Positions 10,001-18,210 of a stretch of 64,000 nt of DNA are shown one piece after another. Source of the stretch: Paenibacillus sp. USDA918EY (GTDB taxonomy: Bacteria; Bacillota; Bacilli; Paenibacillales; Paenibacillaceae); NCBI RefSeq assembly GCF_009870825.1, contig NZ_WTWY01000018.1:1-64000 (forward strand), read 5' to 3'. The position numbers were made by a program, and so were the translations under genes. Within the stretch, counting starts at the first letter, position 1, and each line of letters starts with the position of its first letter. A model generated the notes under the pieces. That model saw nothing but the letters and a program-made list of their open reading frames with translations. It made no database searches and was not told the DNA's origin.

Positions 10001-12683
10001 TTTGAAAGGTTTCGGGAATGTCGACCGTTTTCTGATATGCGTGTTCAATGTTGCGGTCAGGGAACCAGTCGCCTCCCTGCTGCCCGCGGATGTCGAATCC
10101 GAGCACCTCCAGGTTGGCCGGAACCCGAACCTCCTTCCAATCCGACGTGTCCGTGCCGTTTCGCCAGAATCCCTGGCCGGGGTTCAGCTTGAACTTCCAT
10201 GTTCCGTTTAAGCTGACGACGGGGTCGGGTACGCCGTTCACGGATGCCGGGAGAGGAACGATGACCGGCCGCGGCCAACCGTTGGTTTCCGGTCCGGCCG
10301 GTACGTTCGGCATCGGATCGCTTGGCGTTCCCCAAACCGCGAATTCGCGGATGCCCGCCTTGGTGCCGGGCTCGAGCCCTGTAACTGTGACCCGGACATA
10401 ACGCCGGGCCGTCTCCAGGAAGCGATCTTTTCTCACCTGATCCCGGCCGGAGATCCCCGTTTGGTCAGCCGCCTGATACCAATGGAGGGCGTCGGCGGAC
10501 ACTTCGATTTTGTATTTGTAGTTTTTCGCTTCATTCCAGGTGATCTGCGTACCCGTCAGTTCGTAATCGCGGCCCAGATCGACCAGCAGCCAGCTGTTTG
10601 GCTCCGTGCTTCCCGCGATCCATGCGGTTTCGTCCTTGCCGTCCACGGCATTCGCAGGACCAGCCGTCGGCTGCGACGACGATGCGGACGCCACTTTGCT
10701 CAGCGCGACGTTGGTTTCATCGCGCAAAAGGCTGTACGTCATGGATGCCGTAAGGCTTTTGTTCGTCCCATCCGTGACGTAAGCGCGGATCGTAACATCG
10801 TCTTCGATGACAATAGGATCCGCATATTGTTTCTTGGTCGCCGATGTCAACGGATCGGAACCGTCAAGCGTATAAAAGATGGAGGCTCCCGGAACGGAGC
10901 TGGACAACGCGACGACCGTGCCCGCAGCCACCTCTCCCGGCGGCGGGTCAGCCGACAGCGGTATGACTTCATATTCGAACGCTTTGACCTCGCTATCCTC
11001 TTTTCCCTCCATGGCCGCATAGGCCTGCAGCTTGGTTATTTTGCCGATACCTTCGCCGTGTAGAACGATCGGTTCCTTATAAGGAGTCTTTGTATCTGAT
11101 GTCCTTGGATCGGTGCCGTCGGTCGTATAATAAATCGTTGCCCCAGGCTGGCCGCCGAACAGCTCGACCGCTGTGCCGTCGATCACCGGTCCCGGTTTGA
11201 CGCTTGCCTCCACAGGCAGCACGACGGCCGTGTTGTAGAGCTCAAACTCCCATATGGCAGCGGCAATGCCGACTTTCTCCAGCTGGTGAAGCCTGACGTA
11301 ACGCGCTTTTGTCGGTGTAAATCCATACACCTGGTCCTTCAAATCGTCATTGCCCGTTTCCTCGGCCACCGTTGTCCATCGGTTTCCATCCTCAGACACA
11401 TCAATCGTAAACTTGGTCACGTAATTGACGTGATCCGGATTTTTTCGGAGGACGGCATAATTAACGGGCTGGCTGCGGCCCAGATCGACGGTCAAGTCCC
11501 ACAGCACATTTTGCTCCGGTTGGGCGTAGGTTCCGGGATTGCCGTCGATGGCGCGTCCGGCGACATTGCCCCAGCCTGCAGGAGACGACATTTCTGCGGT
11601 CGCTGTCAGCGCCAGGTTCGGATATTGGGAAAAATCCTCCGTGAGAACCCGATATTCAAAGCTCCCCACCTCGCTCGTCCCCCCTTCCTTTTCATCGATG
11701 GCAACCGCTTTGATGCTCATATCGGACTCGACTGTAATCGGCTCGGTATATTGCCGCCGGGTTTCGGATGTCACCGGGTCGGTTCCGTCCGTCGTGTAAT
11801 AGACGGCGGCCGTGCCCGGAGAGCTGGAGAGCTTCACCTGCGTTCCCGGCAGGACCGTTCCGGATTGCGGCTCAGCCGTCAGGACGGGGACCACGGCCGC
11901 CTGCGCGTACAGTTCAAGCTCGCTGATCCGTACGGCAGGCCAATCGACGCCTTCGGCCGTCTTTTTGGTCACGTGGAGCCGGACATATCGGGCCGATATG
12001 GCATCCGGCAAAACTCGGTCGGTCACGGCATCCAGGTTGCCAACCACCGAATCCGCCGTTTGCCAGGGGCCGTTCATGTCACCCGAGCTGTATTCCAGTT
12101 GGAAATCCTGCGTAGCCCACGTGCCCGCCGCGCCATGGTACGCCGTCCAGCGCTTGATCGGCTGAACGGAGCCCAGGTCCACCATCGCCCATTCGTCGGC
12201 CAGCGGACTGCTCTGCCATCCGGTATCGCTTGTGGACCACATGCGGTCCAAACGGCCGTCCGTCAAATAGGCGCCGGGATGCTGCGGAAGCGCGCTGCTC
12301 ACCGTCACCGGCTTGTTGAGCGCCAAGTTCATCCCGGAAACGGCAGCGTCGGTGCTGCCGGGCGCTGCCGCCTCCTCTTCCTGCTCAGCATTCGGCGCTG
12401 TCTGTTCCTCCCCTATCGGCTGGGGTTGGACTTCGGCTGGGGGAGATGTTTCCCCTGACTGCTCCTGCTCTGATTCAGGCGGCTGAGCGCCGGGAGGTTC
12501 TTGCGCCGCCGGTTGTTCGGCTTCAGGCCGTCCTTCTTGCGGCGGCGCCCCTCCCGGGATCGGCGTCTCGGTCCCTGAGCCGGCGGCAAATACCCTTGGA
12601 GAAATGAGCGAATCGGGAACAAATTGTCCAAGAAAAAGTGAAACGGACAAAGCGGCAATGGCCAGTGATTTCAACTTGAGCAT
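7038..12683 (-). CDS. Secreted multimodular glycoside hydrolase family 2 enzyme (beta-galactosidase/glucuronidase-like)
   Basis: This 1881-residue exoenzyme is by far the largest protein here. Visible order: signal peptide (1-33), Pro/Glu/Gln-rich linker (to about 115), discoidin/CBM32-like domain (about 118-260), chitobiase C-terminal-type repeat, second discoidin domain, two more such repeats (each with a YYTTDGTDP or FYTLDGSDP core), third discoidin domain, then the GH2 sugar-binding, immunoglobulin-like and TIM-barrel domains, and a C-terminal NPCBM-type domain (last 140 residues or so). In the barrel, GNESAWGS holds the acid/base E1206 and YDEYAHG the nucleophile E1267, so it should be active. 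The ATG at 12683 follows GGGGAGGG with 9-base spacing; an upstream in-frame TTG lies before that site. It sits 65 bases after the binding-protein gene, so it is probably co-transcribed with the importer. The substrate is unknown, probably a plant or microbial heteroglycan. Confidence 0.9.
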   Translation of the reverse strand: MLKLKSLAIAALSVSLFLGQFVPDSLISPRVFAAGSGTETPIPGGAPPQEGRPEAEQPAAQEPPGAQPPESEQEQSGETSPPAEVQPQPIGEEQTAPNAEQEEEAAAPGSTDAAVSGMNLALNKPVTVSSALPQHPGAYLTDGRLDRMWSTSDTGWQSSPLADEWAMVDLGSVQPIKRWTAYHGAAGTWATQDFQLEYSSGDMNGPWQTADSVVGNLDAVTDRVLPDAISARYVRLHVTKKTAEGVDWPAVRISELELYAQAAVVPVLTAEPQSGTVLPGTQVKLSSSPGTAAVYYTTDGTDPVTSETRRQYTEPITVESDMSIKAVAIDEKEGGTSEVGSFEYRVLTEDFSQYPNLALTATAEMSSPAGWGNVAGRAIDGNPGTYAQPEQNVLWDLTVDLGRSQPVNYAVLRKNPDHVNYVTKFTIDVSEDGNRWTTVAEETGNDDLKDQVYGFTPTKARYVRLHQLEKVGIAAAIWEFELYNTAVVLPVEASVKPGPVIDGTAVELFGGQPGATIYYTTDGTDPRTSDTKTPYKEPIVLHGEGIGKITKLQAYAAMEGKEDSEVKAFEYEVIPLSADPPPGEVAAGTVVALSSSVPGASIFYTLDGSDPLTSATKKQYADPIVIEDDVTIRAYVTDGTNKSLTASMTYSLLRDETNVALSKVASASSSQPTAGPANAVDGKDETAWIAGSTEPNSWLLVDLGRDYELTGTQITWNEAKNYKYKIEVSADALHWYQAADQTGISGRDQVRKDRFLETARRYVRVTVTGLEPGTKAGIREFAVWGTPSDPMPNVPAGPETNGWPRPVIVPLPASVNGVPDPVVSLNGTWKFKLNPGQGFWRNGTDTSDWKEVRVPANLEVLGFDIRGQQGGDWFPDRNIEHAYQKTVDIPETFQSSKVMLRFEAAFNYARVWVNGHLVRQHRGGFTTFDADITEYVTPGEPATITVGITAETGFIEYQHVRGLVGQVQLFALPVDHMTRLQTETEFDAAYSDAILKVSAGMALEEAKQGEVKLQLTDPDGKEVPIQPSVISVTGDQPEASIQIPVAKPAKWDAEHPRLYTLKATVMADGKPVQTVIRKVGFRSIKMDGNTMLVNGKVVKLRGVDWHQSSPLIGVAADPEHDRESLVKLKEANVNYIRASHWPQYEYVLDLADELGFYVEQENSVMFVSDGRASDPKYLNNYTGQFSETIEKDRSHPSIVIWSIGNESAWGSNVAATHDYVKAVDPSRPVKFSWGFNAPAGYTDLFSIHYTPYGHTFGAHDKPELYDEYAHGYVYYGDWIDDDPAYRDFYGTALHRLWDDLYETPGVLGGAIWHSRDLRFYGPNGIWPGFLVNWGILDEWNREKPEYWNVKKAYSPVRINADTFPNPGAGKPLAIPIENRYNHTNLSEVTIEWSVGKEKGKIQGPSVEPMSQGQLALPARKWKNGDAIRLKIYRDDHTAANPLVDEYMLTIGQKTIVPWKPQGKTPDIKETTGDIIVTGKDFRMVFSKTTGMITSGEYQGKTLLTGGPYLDLGYTSKLGAWTLSGISRSISGKEAVIRISGKYGATGVDFEMRIDGKGLISTTYTVADPPETYDAVGVSFDAAAGADRITWDRNGEWNVYPESQIGRLTGTAYKERAEGEEKYGVKPDWPWMEDEKEGLGTADFRASKTNVNYASLIFGKSGNRVTVQGDGSGSVQASLNADGSVRLHIRNGWSHPAGFPGWIEANPVQKPIAISSGYSGTVRMKLTDRDDFEFNFTDAPQYLSDMEWADATSGWGRVRKDWSVGGNALTLYDGKGSRSYEKGLGTHASSEIRYSIGGKDYKRFTATVGIDQESNGGSAVFQVWADGVKLFDSGAMHRSMPARQVDVDISGKNELKLVVMDGGDGNAEDHADWADAKLTPAR

Positions 12684-12747
12684 TTCGGAAATCCCTCCCC
12701 AATTTTTCAAAATGAATGCGACGAGCGAACTGACACCTTAAGAGCCG

Positions 12748-14298
12748 TTATTTCTTCTTGGAAGCGATAAATGCATCCAGCTGCCGCTGCATCTCTTCGA
12801 TGACTTTGTCGATTCCTGCCGATTTTAGCTTGCTTTGGAATTTCGGATAAAATTGATCATAGTCCGAAAATCCTGCATACGCCGCATCCACATATTCCTT
12901 TTCGACGGCGTTGATTTGGGCCATTTCGGCTTTGACCGGATCGGCATTAAACCGGAAACCGAGCGTAGGCGCCTCAACCGCCCCTTTATCCCATTTTTGC
13001 AGCGATTGGATAAGCTCCGGGCTGACGTGCTTGCTGAAATGTTTTAGGCGAATATCGTCCCAGGCCCAGTACACCTGATTGTAGGTTTGCTGGTCGCCGA
13101 TGCCTTCAACGGAAATGGCGCTGCCGTCCATTTTATAGTTGACGTCCTTCACGCCGTAAGAAAAAAGGTCGTAATTCTCTTGCTGGCTGCGGAACCAATT
13201 GACGAAGGCAACGGCCCCTTCCGGATGTTCGCTCGTAGAGAATACCGACAGCAGGTTGGAGGCGGCATCAAAATTGTATTTCGGCTTGTCGGGATTCAGG
13301 AACACGTCCTCCAGATCCCCTTGGGGAAGCGTTTTCTTGAACGCGTCGATCCGTTCCGTCGTTTTCAGCACGTTGGACCAGATGGCCGCAAGTTTCCCGT
13401 TATTGAGCGCGGCTTCGGGATCCTTGATTTCCTGGGCATCCTTCGGCATCCAGCCGTTCAAATACCATTTTCGCTTCGTGTTCACGATGTTTTTAAAAAT
13501 TTCGGATTCGTAGAAGTTGTGCACTTTCAGCTCCGGATCCGCAGGATCCACATATCCCGGCCCTGCTCCCATGTCGCCGACGGGCAGATAAACGTCGCCG
13601 AACTCCCGCAGCAGCGCGCGGGTGCCGTCATTGGCGATCGGCATCATTCCGGGTTCGTTTTTCTTGATCGTATCGAGATAGTTTTCAAAATCGGCGAGCG
13701 TGCGGATTTCGGGCAGGTTGTATTTTTGGCGCAGGTCTCCCCGAATCGCAAAGAAGTTGTTGTTTTCGGCCGTCGGCACGAGCGTAGGGATGCCGTAAAT
13801 CCGGTTATCGATCGAAGCGCTGAGCCAGTTGGCCGACGGAATGCTCGCCTTCAGGTCCTTGCCGCTTGTTTCAAGCCACTCGTCTAGCGGCGCCACGACA
13901 TGTTTGGAAACGATTTGGGATAGCCAGCTTACGTGCGTCCATGCCAAATCGTATTTTTCGCCCGAAGCGGCGATCAGGTTCAGCTTGTTGGAATACTGAT
14001 CCCATGGGAAGTACGTAAATTCGAGCTTCAACGGCAGCCCATCGGCGTTCAGCTTGTCTTCAAGCGCTTTCTGCACATTCGCCAGATCTTTCGGCGCGTC
14101 GCCGGGAAGCACGATTTTGACGGTTCCGCCGACTTGCGCTTTTTTCTCTCCTCCCGTGCCCTGTTCGTTTTTCTTCCCGCCCGCGTTCCCCTCCTTTTCG
14201 GACGCTGAACCGCCGGAGCCGGAACAAGCTGTGAGCAGACCGCTTAGCATCATCGCCAAGATAAGGATGGAAACAAGCATCTTCTTTTTCGTCACCAT
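12748..14298 (-). CDS. ABC transporter sugar-binding lipoprotein (LplA-like)
   Basis: A 516-residue extracellular solute-binding protein that captures oligosaccharides for the two permeases encoded just upstream. The N-terminus has a lipoprotein signal with lipobox LTAC and lipidated C25, followed by a Ser/Gly/Glu/Lys-rich tether. The body matches the large family-1 binding proteins of the LplA/YtcQ type. The C-terminal 130 residues or so resemble the DUF3502 region seen in such proteins. The ATG at 14298 has a GGGGGAGG site with 6-base spacing. No ATP-binding subunit is encoded here; importers of this class usually borrow a shared MsmX-like ATPase from elsewhere. Confidence 0.9.
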   Translation of the reverse strand: MVTKKKMLVSILILAMMLSGLLTACSGSGGSASEKEGNAGGKKNEQGTGGEKKAQVGGTVKIVLPGDAPKDLANVQKALEDKLNADGLPLKLEFTYFPWDQYSNKLNLIAASGEKYDLAWTHVSWLSQIVSKHVVAPLDEWLETSGKDLKASIPSANWLSASIDNRIYGIPTLVPTAENNNFFAIRGDLRQKYNLPEIRTLADFENYLDTIKKNEPGMMPIANDGTRALLREFGDVYLPVGDMGAGPGYVDPADPELKVHNFYESEIFKNIVNTKRKWYLNGWMPKDAQEIKDPEAALNNGKLAAIWSNVLKTTERIDAFKKTLPQGDLEDVFLNPDKPKYNFDAASNLLSVFSTSEHPEGAVAFVNWFRSQQENYDLFSYGVKDVNYKMDGSAISVEGIGDQQTYNQVYWAWDDIRLKHFSKHVSPELIQSLQKWDKGAVEAPTLGFRFNADPVKAEMAQINAVEKEYVDAAYAGFSDYDQFYPKFQSKLKSAGIDKVIEEMQRQLDAFIASKKK

Positions 14299-14363
14299 AT
14301 AGAACCTCCCCCATTAAGTAGAAAAAAGCTATCTATGTTGAACCGTCTTCGGACGGCTGCAAC

Positions 14364-15242
14364 CTATCCTTTGACCGCGCCGATCATGATGCCTTTCACG
14401 AAATACCGCTGAATAAACGGATAGACGAGGATGATCGGGCCGATCGTGACCAGCACCATGGCCATCTGCGCCGTCTCCGACGGCAGCGTCTGGCTGCCCG
14501 ACACCAGATTCCCCTGCGTGCTCATGTAATTGATCATGGATTGGATTTTGAACAGGATGAATTGAAGCGGGTACAACTTCCGGTCGTCGATTAACCACAA
14601 CGCAAGTCCCCAATCATTCCAATATGCGAGCGAATAAAACAAGGCCACGGTCGCGATAATCGGCGTGGAAAGCGGCAGCATGATTTTGGCAAACACGTAA
14701 AACGGTCCCGCCCCCTCCATTTCAGCCGATTCCATAAGCGCCGGCGGCAGCGACTTGAAGTAATTCCGGATCAGGAACACGTGAAAAGGATTGACGAGCA
14801 TCGGCAAAATCAATGCGGCCAGCGTATCCTTCAGGTGCAAATATTTGGTGACGAAGATGTACCATGGGACAAGCCCCGCGTTAAAAATCATCGTAATGAA
14901 AATAAACAAGGCGATGCCGTTCCGGTATTTTACCTTCTGCCGGGCCATCGTGTGGGCAAGCATGGCGCTTAGCAGCAATCCGAGTCCGGTCCCGATCGCC
15001 GTCACGGCGATGGAAACCATATACCCCCTCCAAATTTCATCTCCGGAGAAAATGAGGCGATAGGCATCCCATGAAAACGTGTCCGGAAACAACGAATATC
15101 CATGCTGTATGACCGAAGATTCGCCGGAAATCGAAACCATGACCGTTAATAGGAACGGAATCGTCGTAAAAGCGCAGAAAGCGATCGCGATGAGATGAAA
15201 TAATGCTTGTGAAAACGAGTACCTTGTTTTTTGTGCGTGCAT
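14364..15242 (-). CDS. Carbohydrate ABC transporter permease, LplC/MalG type
   Basis: A 292-residue inner-membrane permease with about six predicted helices. The conserved EAA loop that docks the ATPase is visible at about 168-195 (ALMESAEMEGAG, then a LPLSTP element). It pairs with the LplB-type permease 16 bases upstream, and the binding protein follows, so the three form one transcription unit for oligosaccharide uptake. The ATG at 15242 is preceded by GGAGG with a suitable gap. Confidence 0.9.
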   Translation of the reverse strand: MHAQKTRYSFSQALFHLIAIAFCAFTTIPFLLTVMVSISGESSVIQHGYSLFPDTFSWDAYRLIFSGDEIWRGYMVSIAVTAIGTGLGLLLSAMLAHTMARQKVKYRNGIALFIFITMIFNAGLVPWYIFVTKYLHLKDTLAALILPMLVNPFHVFLIRNYFKSLPPALMESAEMEGAGPFYVFAKIMLPLSTPIIATVALFYSLAYWNDWGLALWLIDDRKLYPLQFILFKIQSMINYMSTQGNLVSGSQTLPSETAQMAMVLVTIGPIILVYPFIQRYFVKGIMIGAVKG

Positions 15243-15257
15243 GCGATCATTCCTCCG

Positions 15258-16172
15258 TTAAAACAGCGCGTTGTCGTTGTTCATTTTTTTGACGGCCCAA
15301 TTGCAGCCGAGAACAAACAGAAATCCGCATATCGACTGGTACAGGCCGACGGCTGCCGGCATGCTGACGTCCCCGACGTTTTTGACCGCCCGAAACACGT
15401 AAGTATCGATGACGTCCGTCGTTGGATACAATAGCCCGTTATCGCCGACAATCGAGTAAATCGTTTGAAAATCCCCGTAAAAAATTTTTCCGACCGCAAG
15501 CAGCGTGACGATCGTGATGGTCGGCACAAGCAGCGGCAGCGTAATGTACCGGATGCTTTGCCAACGATTGGCGCCGTCCAGCGCGGCCGCTTCAAATAAT
15601 TCATCGTCGATGCCGATAATGGTCGCCAAATACAAAATGACCGCATAACCCGTATTTTTCCAAACGTACACGCCGACAAGGATCGCCACCCAATACCCCG
15701 GAGCGGAATACCAGTCGACAGGCGCCAAATGCAACAGATCCCTCAGCTGGTTCACCAGCCCGTATTTGGAGCTGAACATCAAGTAAACGAAGTTGCCGAC
15801 GACGACCGCCGAAAAAAAGTACGGCAAAAACATGAGGCTTTGATACATTCTGCGAAAAAAGCTTTTACGGATTTCGTTCAGCAAAATGGCGAAGGCGACG
15901 GCGATGAGCGTCCCGAAAACAATGTAATTGGCGTTGATAAACAGCGTATTAAACGTCGTTCTCCACGCATAATCGCCTTGAAAATAAAACGCGAAGTTCC
16001 TCAGGCCCACCCAGGGGCTTCCGAATATGCCGTCCTTGAAGTTGTAATCCTTAAACGCGATCAAAATCCCCGGCAGCGGCAAATAACAAAACACCAGGAA
16101 ATATAGCAGCCCCGGCAGCGCCATCACATAATACCACCGGTTGCTTCGCAGTTCCTTGAGCATACCCTTCAT
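15258..16172 (-). CDS. Carbohydrate ABC transporter permease, LplB/MalF type
   Basis: The first gene of the uptake operon, a membrane permease with about six helices and an EAA loop (LFEAAALDGANRW, then a LPLLVP element). The reading frame is open up to 16226, but starts at 16226 (TTG) and 16223 (ATG) lack a ribosome binding site and would lie across a perfect cre box. The ATG at 16172 has GGGGGAG 11 bases upstream and gives 304 residues, a normal family length, so it was chosen. It forms a heterodimeric channel with the adjacent LplC-type permease. Confidence 0.85.
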   Translation of the reverse strand: MKGMLKELRSNRWYYVMALPGLLYFLVFCYLPLPGILIAFKDYNFKDGIFGSPWVGLRNFAFYFQGDYAWRTTFNTLFINANYIVFGTLIAVAFAILLNEIRKSFFRRMYQSLMFLPYFFSAVVVGNFVYLMFSSKYGLVNQLRDLLHLAPVDWYSAPGYWVAILVGVYVWKNTGYAVILYLATIIGIDDELFEAAALDGANRWQSIRYITLPLLVPTITIVTLLAVGKIFYGDFQTIYSIVGDNGLLYPTTDVIDTYVFRAVKNVGDVSMPAAVGLYQSICGFLFVLGCNWAVKKMNNDNALF

Positions 16173-16207
16173 ACCATCGAATCGCTCCCCCAACATGTGA
16201 ATTCGCC

Positions 16208-16223
16208 TTGTAAGCGTTGTCAT
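16208..16223 (-). promoter_or_regulatory. cre box (CcpA site) upstream of the sugar-uptake operon
   Basis: TTGTAAGCGTTGTCAT (read on the plus strand) fits the catabolite-responsive element consensus WTGNAANCGNWNNCWW at every defined position. It lies 36 bases upstream of the chosen lplB-like start, probably in the transcribed leader, where CcpA would act as a roadblock. No clear promoter was recognised in 16224-16440. Confidence 0.6.
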
Positions 16224-16441
16224 CAACGATGATAGAAGGTTTGCTTCGGAAAGGAAATTTCACTTTGTTAAGATGATATAAAAATTTTACGAAACGGCCT
16301 TTAAAATTTTTAAGCGGATGCTAATTTTTGCAAGTTGGACGAGGGAATACGCATATTTTTTCTTTTACCGGCCGCTCAGAGGATTCCTGTTCAAAAGGTT
16401 CAAGCTGTGAACAAATCTCCTCCTCGACTTTCCTTTTCCAT

Positions 16442-16471
16442 AAAAAAAACCGCCTTAAAAAGGTTAAGGCG
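16442..16471 (-). terminator. Intrinsic terminator of the acetyltransferase gene cluster
   Basis: On the minus strand, CGCCTTAA-loop-TTAAGGCG (16471-16451) is followed by a G and a run of eight T. It ends the four-gene minus-strand cluster 16506-19338. Confidence 0.8.
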
Positions 16472-16505
16472 ATTAAATATAGGCATGTGCGATAGCGCTA
16501 TTTTT

Positions 16506-16952
16506 TTACACTAATTGAAGCAACCGAATGATTTCGCCGTCCACGATTTGTTCCGTAACTTTCATAAATCCCAGCGACTCGTACAAATTTGCCGCAACCA
16601 GATTTTCGGGTCGATGTCCAATCATCACTCTTTTACAGTTTATGGCGCGCATATGTTCCAACAATTTTTTCATCGCTGCTTTGCCATAACCCTTGCCTTG
16701 ATGCCTTTCATCGATCATGAAAGCCGGTATCCAGCAGTTTCCTTCTTCATCTGGCTCCGGGCAAAATACAATAAAGCCGACCAAGCTGCCGCGTGAGATT
16801 ATGGCACGAAGTTCGAAATGTTCCATAAATTTGGATTCGGCGATCCAATAGACCACCGGAGCCGGAAATACGTTCAATTGTTCCGTCTTTACCTTTAGCC
16901 CGGTACAAGCATACCAGTTTTCAGCCGACACTGCTTCAAGTCTGATTTCCAT
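16506..16952 (-). CDS. GNAT-family N-acetyltransferase, diamine/spermidine acetyltransferase-like
   Basis: A 148-residue cytoplasmic acetyl-CoA-dependent N-acetyltransferase. The GNAT acetyl-CoA loop is visible as DERHQGKGYGKAAM, and the C-terminal NLVAANLYESLGF is the usual motif B region. The N-terminal IRLEAVSAENWYACTGLKV resembles the BltD/SpeG-like polyamine acetyltransferases, so a polyamine or similar amine is a reasonable substrate guess. GGGAGG precedes the ATG. It is last in a same-strand run of four small-molecule-modifying genes. Confidence 0.8.
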   Translation of the reverse strand: MEIRLEAVSAENWYACTGLKVKTEQLNVFPAPVVYWIAESKFMEHFELRAIISRGSLVGFIVFCPEPDEEGNCWIPAFMIDERHQGKGYGKAAMKKLLEHMRAINCKRVMIGHRPENLVAANLYESLGFMKVTEQIVDGEIIRLLQLV

Positions 16953-17126
16953 TCAATATTCCCTCCCGAAGATGGTTCTGCGGAGGAAACTTAACGGCCG
17001 CTCCCCCGCTGTTTAGTGCATGTTTCCTCTTTTGATCATTTGGATATTTTTCATACCACATCACTCCCTTCAATAAATGGACGCGAAACTTCAAACTGTT
17101 GAACGCATCAAATATTCCGAGACTAA

Positions 17127-17585
17127 CTAGTTGACATCGCCAAGATAGCGGATAGATGACTCTTTTTGACGGATCATTTTGGTGAGCGCTTGTGGATAGA
17201 TTCTGATTTCTTCCAAATGATCGAGCTCGACCCATTCGGCGCCAATTTGGTCTTGGTCGGGATTCGTTCCGTTTAAAAATGCTGTCGTCTCGGATAATAA
17301 TGAACAGTTGAAATAAAATTCGACTTGATGAATATCCGAATCCCATTTCGCAAATTCGTGATTTTTGCCGATATATTCGCGAATATAGACAAGATCGTGG
17401 ACCTCTACGCCGGCTCCTAATTCTTCGATGCATTCCCTGTAAACGGCATCTCTTAATTGTTCACCGGGGTCTTGCCCTCCACCGGGGAATAAATAATAGA
17501 AACCAAAATCATCCCTGTTTTTCGTTAACAATATTTTATTTTCGCGAACAATGATCGCCTTTGCCGAGTTTCTTATAGGTTTCAT
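17127..17585 (-). CDS. Nudix hydrolase
   Basis: A 152-residue pyrophosphohydrolase. The full Nudix box is visible at 36-58: glycine 36, E42, then REXXEE at 50-55 and G57, so the Mg-binding catalytic site is intact. Such proteins cleave nucleoside diphosphate-linked compounds, and the substrate is not predictable from the box alone. Its neighbours are a P-loop phosphotransferase-like gene upstream (26 bases away) and an acetyltransferase gene downstream. The intervening 16953-17126 shows no gene. Confidence 0.85.
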   Translation of the reverse strand: MKPIRNSAKAIIVRENKILLTKNRDDFGFYYLFPGGGQDPGEQLRDAVYRECIEELGAGVEVHDLVYIREYIGKNHEFAKWDSDIHQVEFYFNCSLLSETTAFLNGTNPDQDQIGAEWVELDHLEEIRIYPQALTKMIRQKESSIRYLGDVN

Positions 17586-17610
17586 GACGCCTCCGTTTTT
17601 GATTACTTGT

Positions 17611-18129
17611 TTACGAACAGATTACCAATGCTTTAATAATGGTTTCGGCGCATTCTTCTGGCGAAAAAAGGCTCGTGTCGACCGAACAGCTGTAATGTAT
17701 GTTATCCGCCATGAGTTGGCTCTGCCATTCGGATTGATCTTCCGTTCTGTCGTGACGTTCCCGGTTGCGCTGTCTGCAAACTTCCAACGGGCAAAACACC
17801 TCAACGATATCGAACGGATATCCTGCAAAAATTTCCCGGACCTTGTCATAGTGGGGCTTCAATTCGGGTCTTTCAACTAAAATGCCATCAACGAGAACGT
17901 TCTTTCCCAGATCAGAAAATAACCTTGCGGTATGATACATCATCCAAATGGCTTCGCTCAAATATTTCCAGTAATCTTCCTGCAAGTATTTATTGCCGAT
18001 CATTTGCTCGAAAAGATCGTTGGCAACCACGTAAAAAAACTTCTCAGATCTCGATTGGATAACGTCTACAATAGATGTTTTACCTGAACTCGTCACGCCG
18101 TTTAAAAAAATAATGTTCCCTTTCCCCAT
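17611..18129 (-). CDS. P-loop kinase, chloramphenicol phosphotransferase-like
   Basis: A 172-residue P-loop protein. Walker A GVTSSGKT is at 11-18 and directly follows the initial strand NIIFLN, as in the chloramphenicol 3-O-phosphotransferase-like family. The middle contains a lid-like Arg/His/Glu-rich stretch (CRQRNRERHDRTEDQSEW). The ATG at 18129 was chosen because GAGGAG lies 9 bases before it; an upstream in-frame ATG would put that site inside the gene. Real chloramphenicol activity should not be assumed, since many family members have unknown substrates. It sits between the APH-like and Nudix genes in one probable operon. Confidence 0.75.
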   Translation of the reverse strand: MGKGNIIFLNGVTSSGKTSIVDVIQSRSEKFFYVVANDLFEQMIGNKYLQEDYWKYLSEAIWMMYHTARLFSDLGKNVLVDGILVERPELKPHYDKVREIFAGYPFDIVEVFCPLEVCRQRNRERHDRTEDQSEWQSQLMADNIHYSCSVDTSLFSPEECAETIIKALVICS

Positions 18130-18210
18130 TCCTCTTAGCTCCTCATAAAACATGATTCCCACTTGGATTTTACGTTGTTTTCGGACCGCAGACCGATAGA
18201 ACATCAATGC

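Noticed and set aside
11286..12458. Plus-strand open frame of 390 codons inside the GH2 N-terminal domains
   Set aside because: It is antisense to discoidin and repeat domains that are clearly real.
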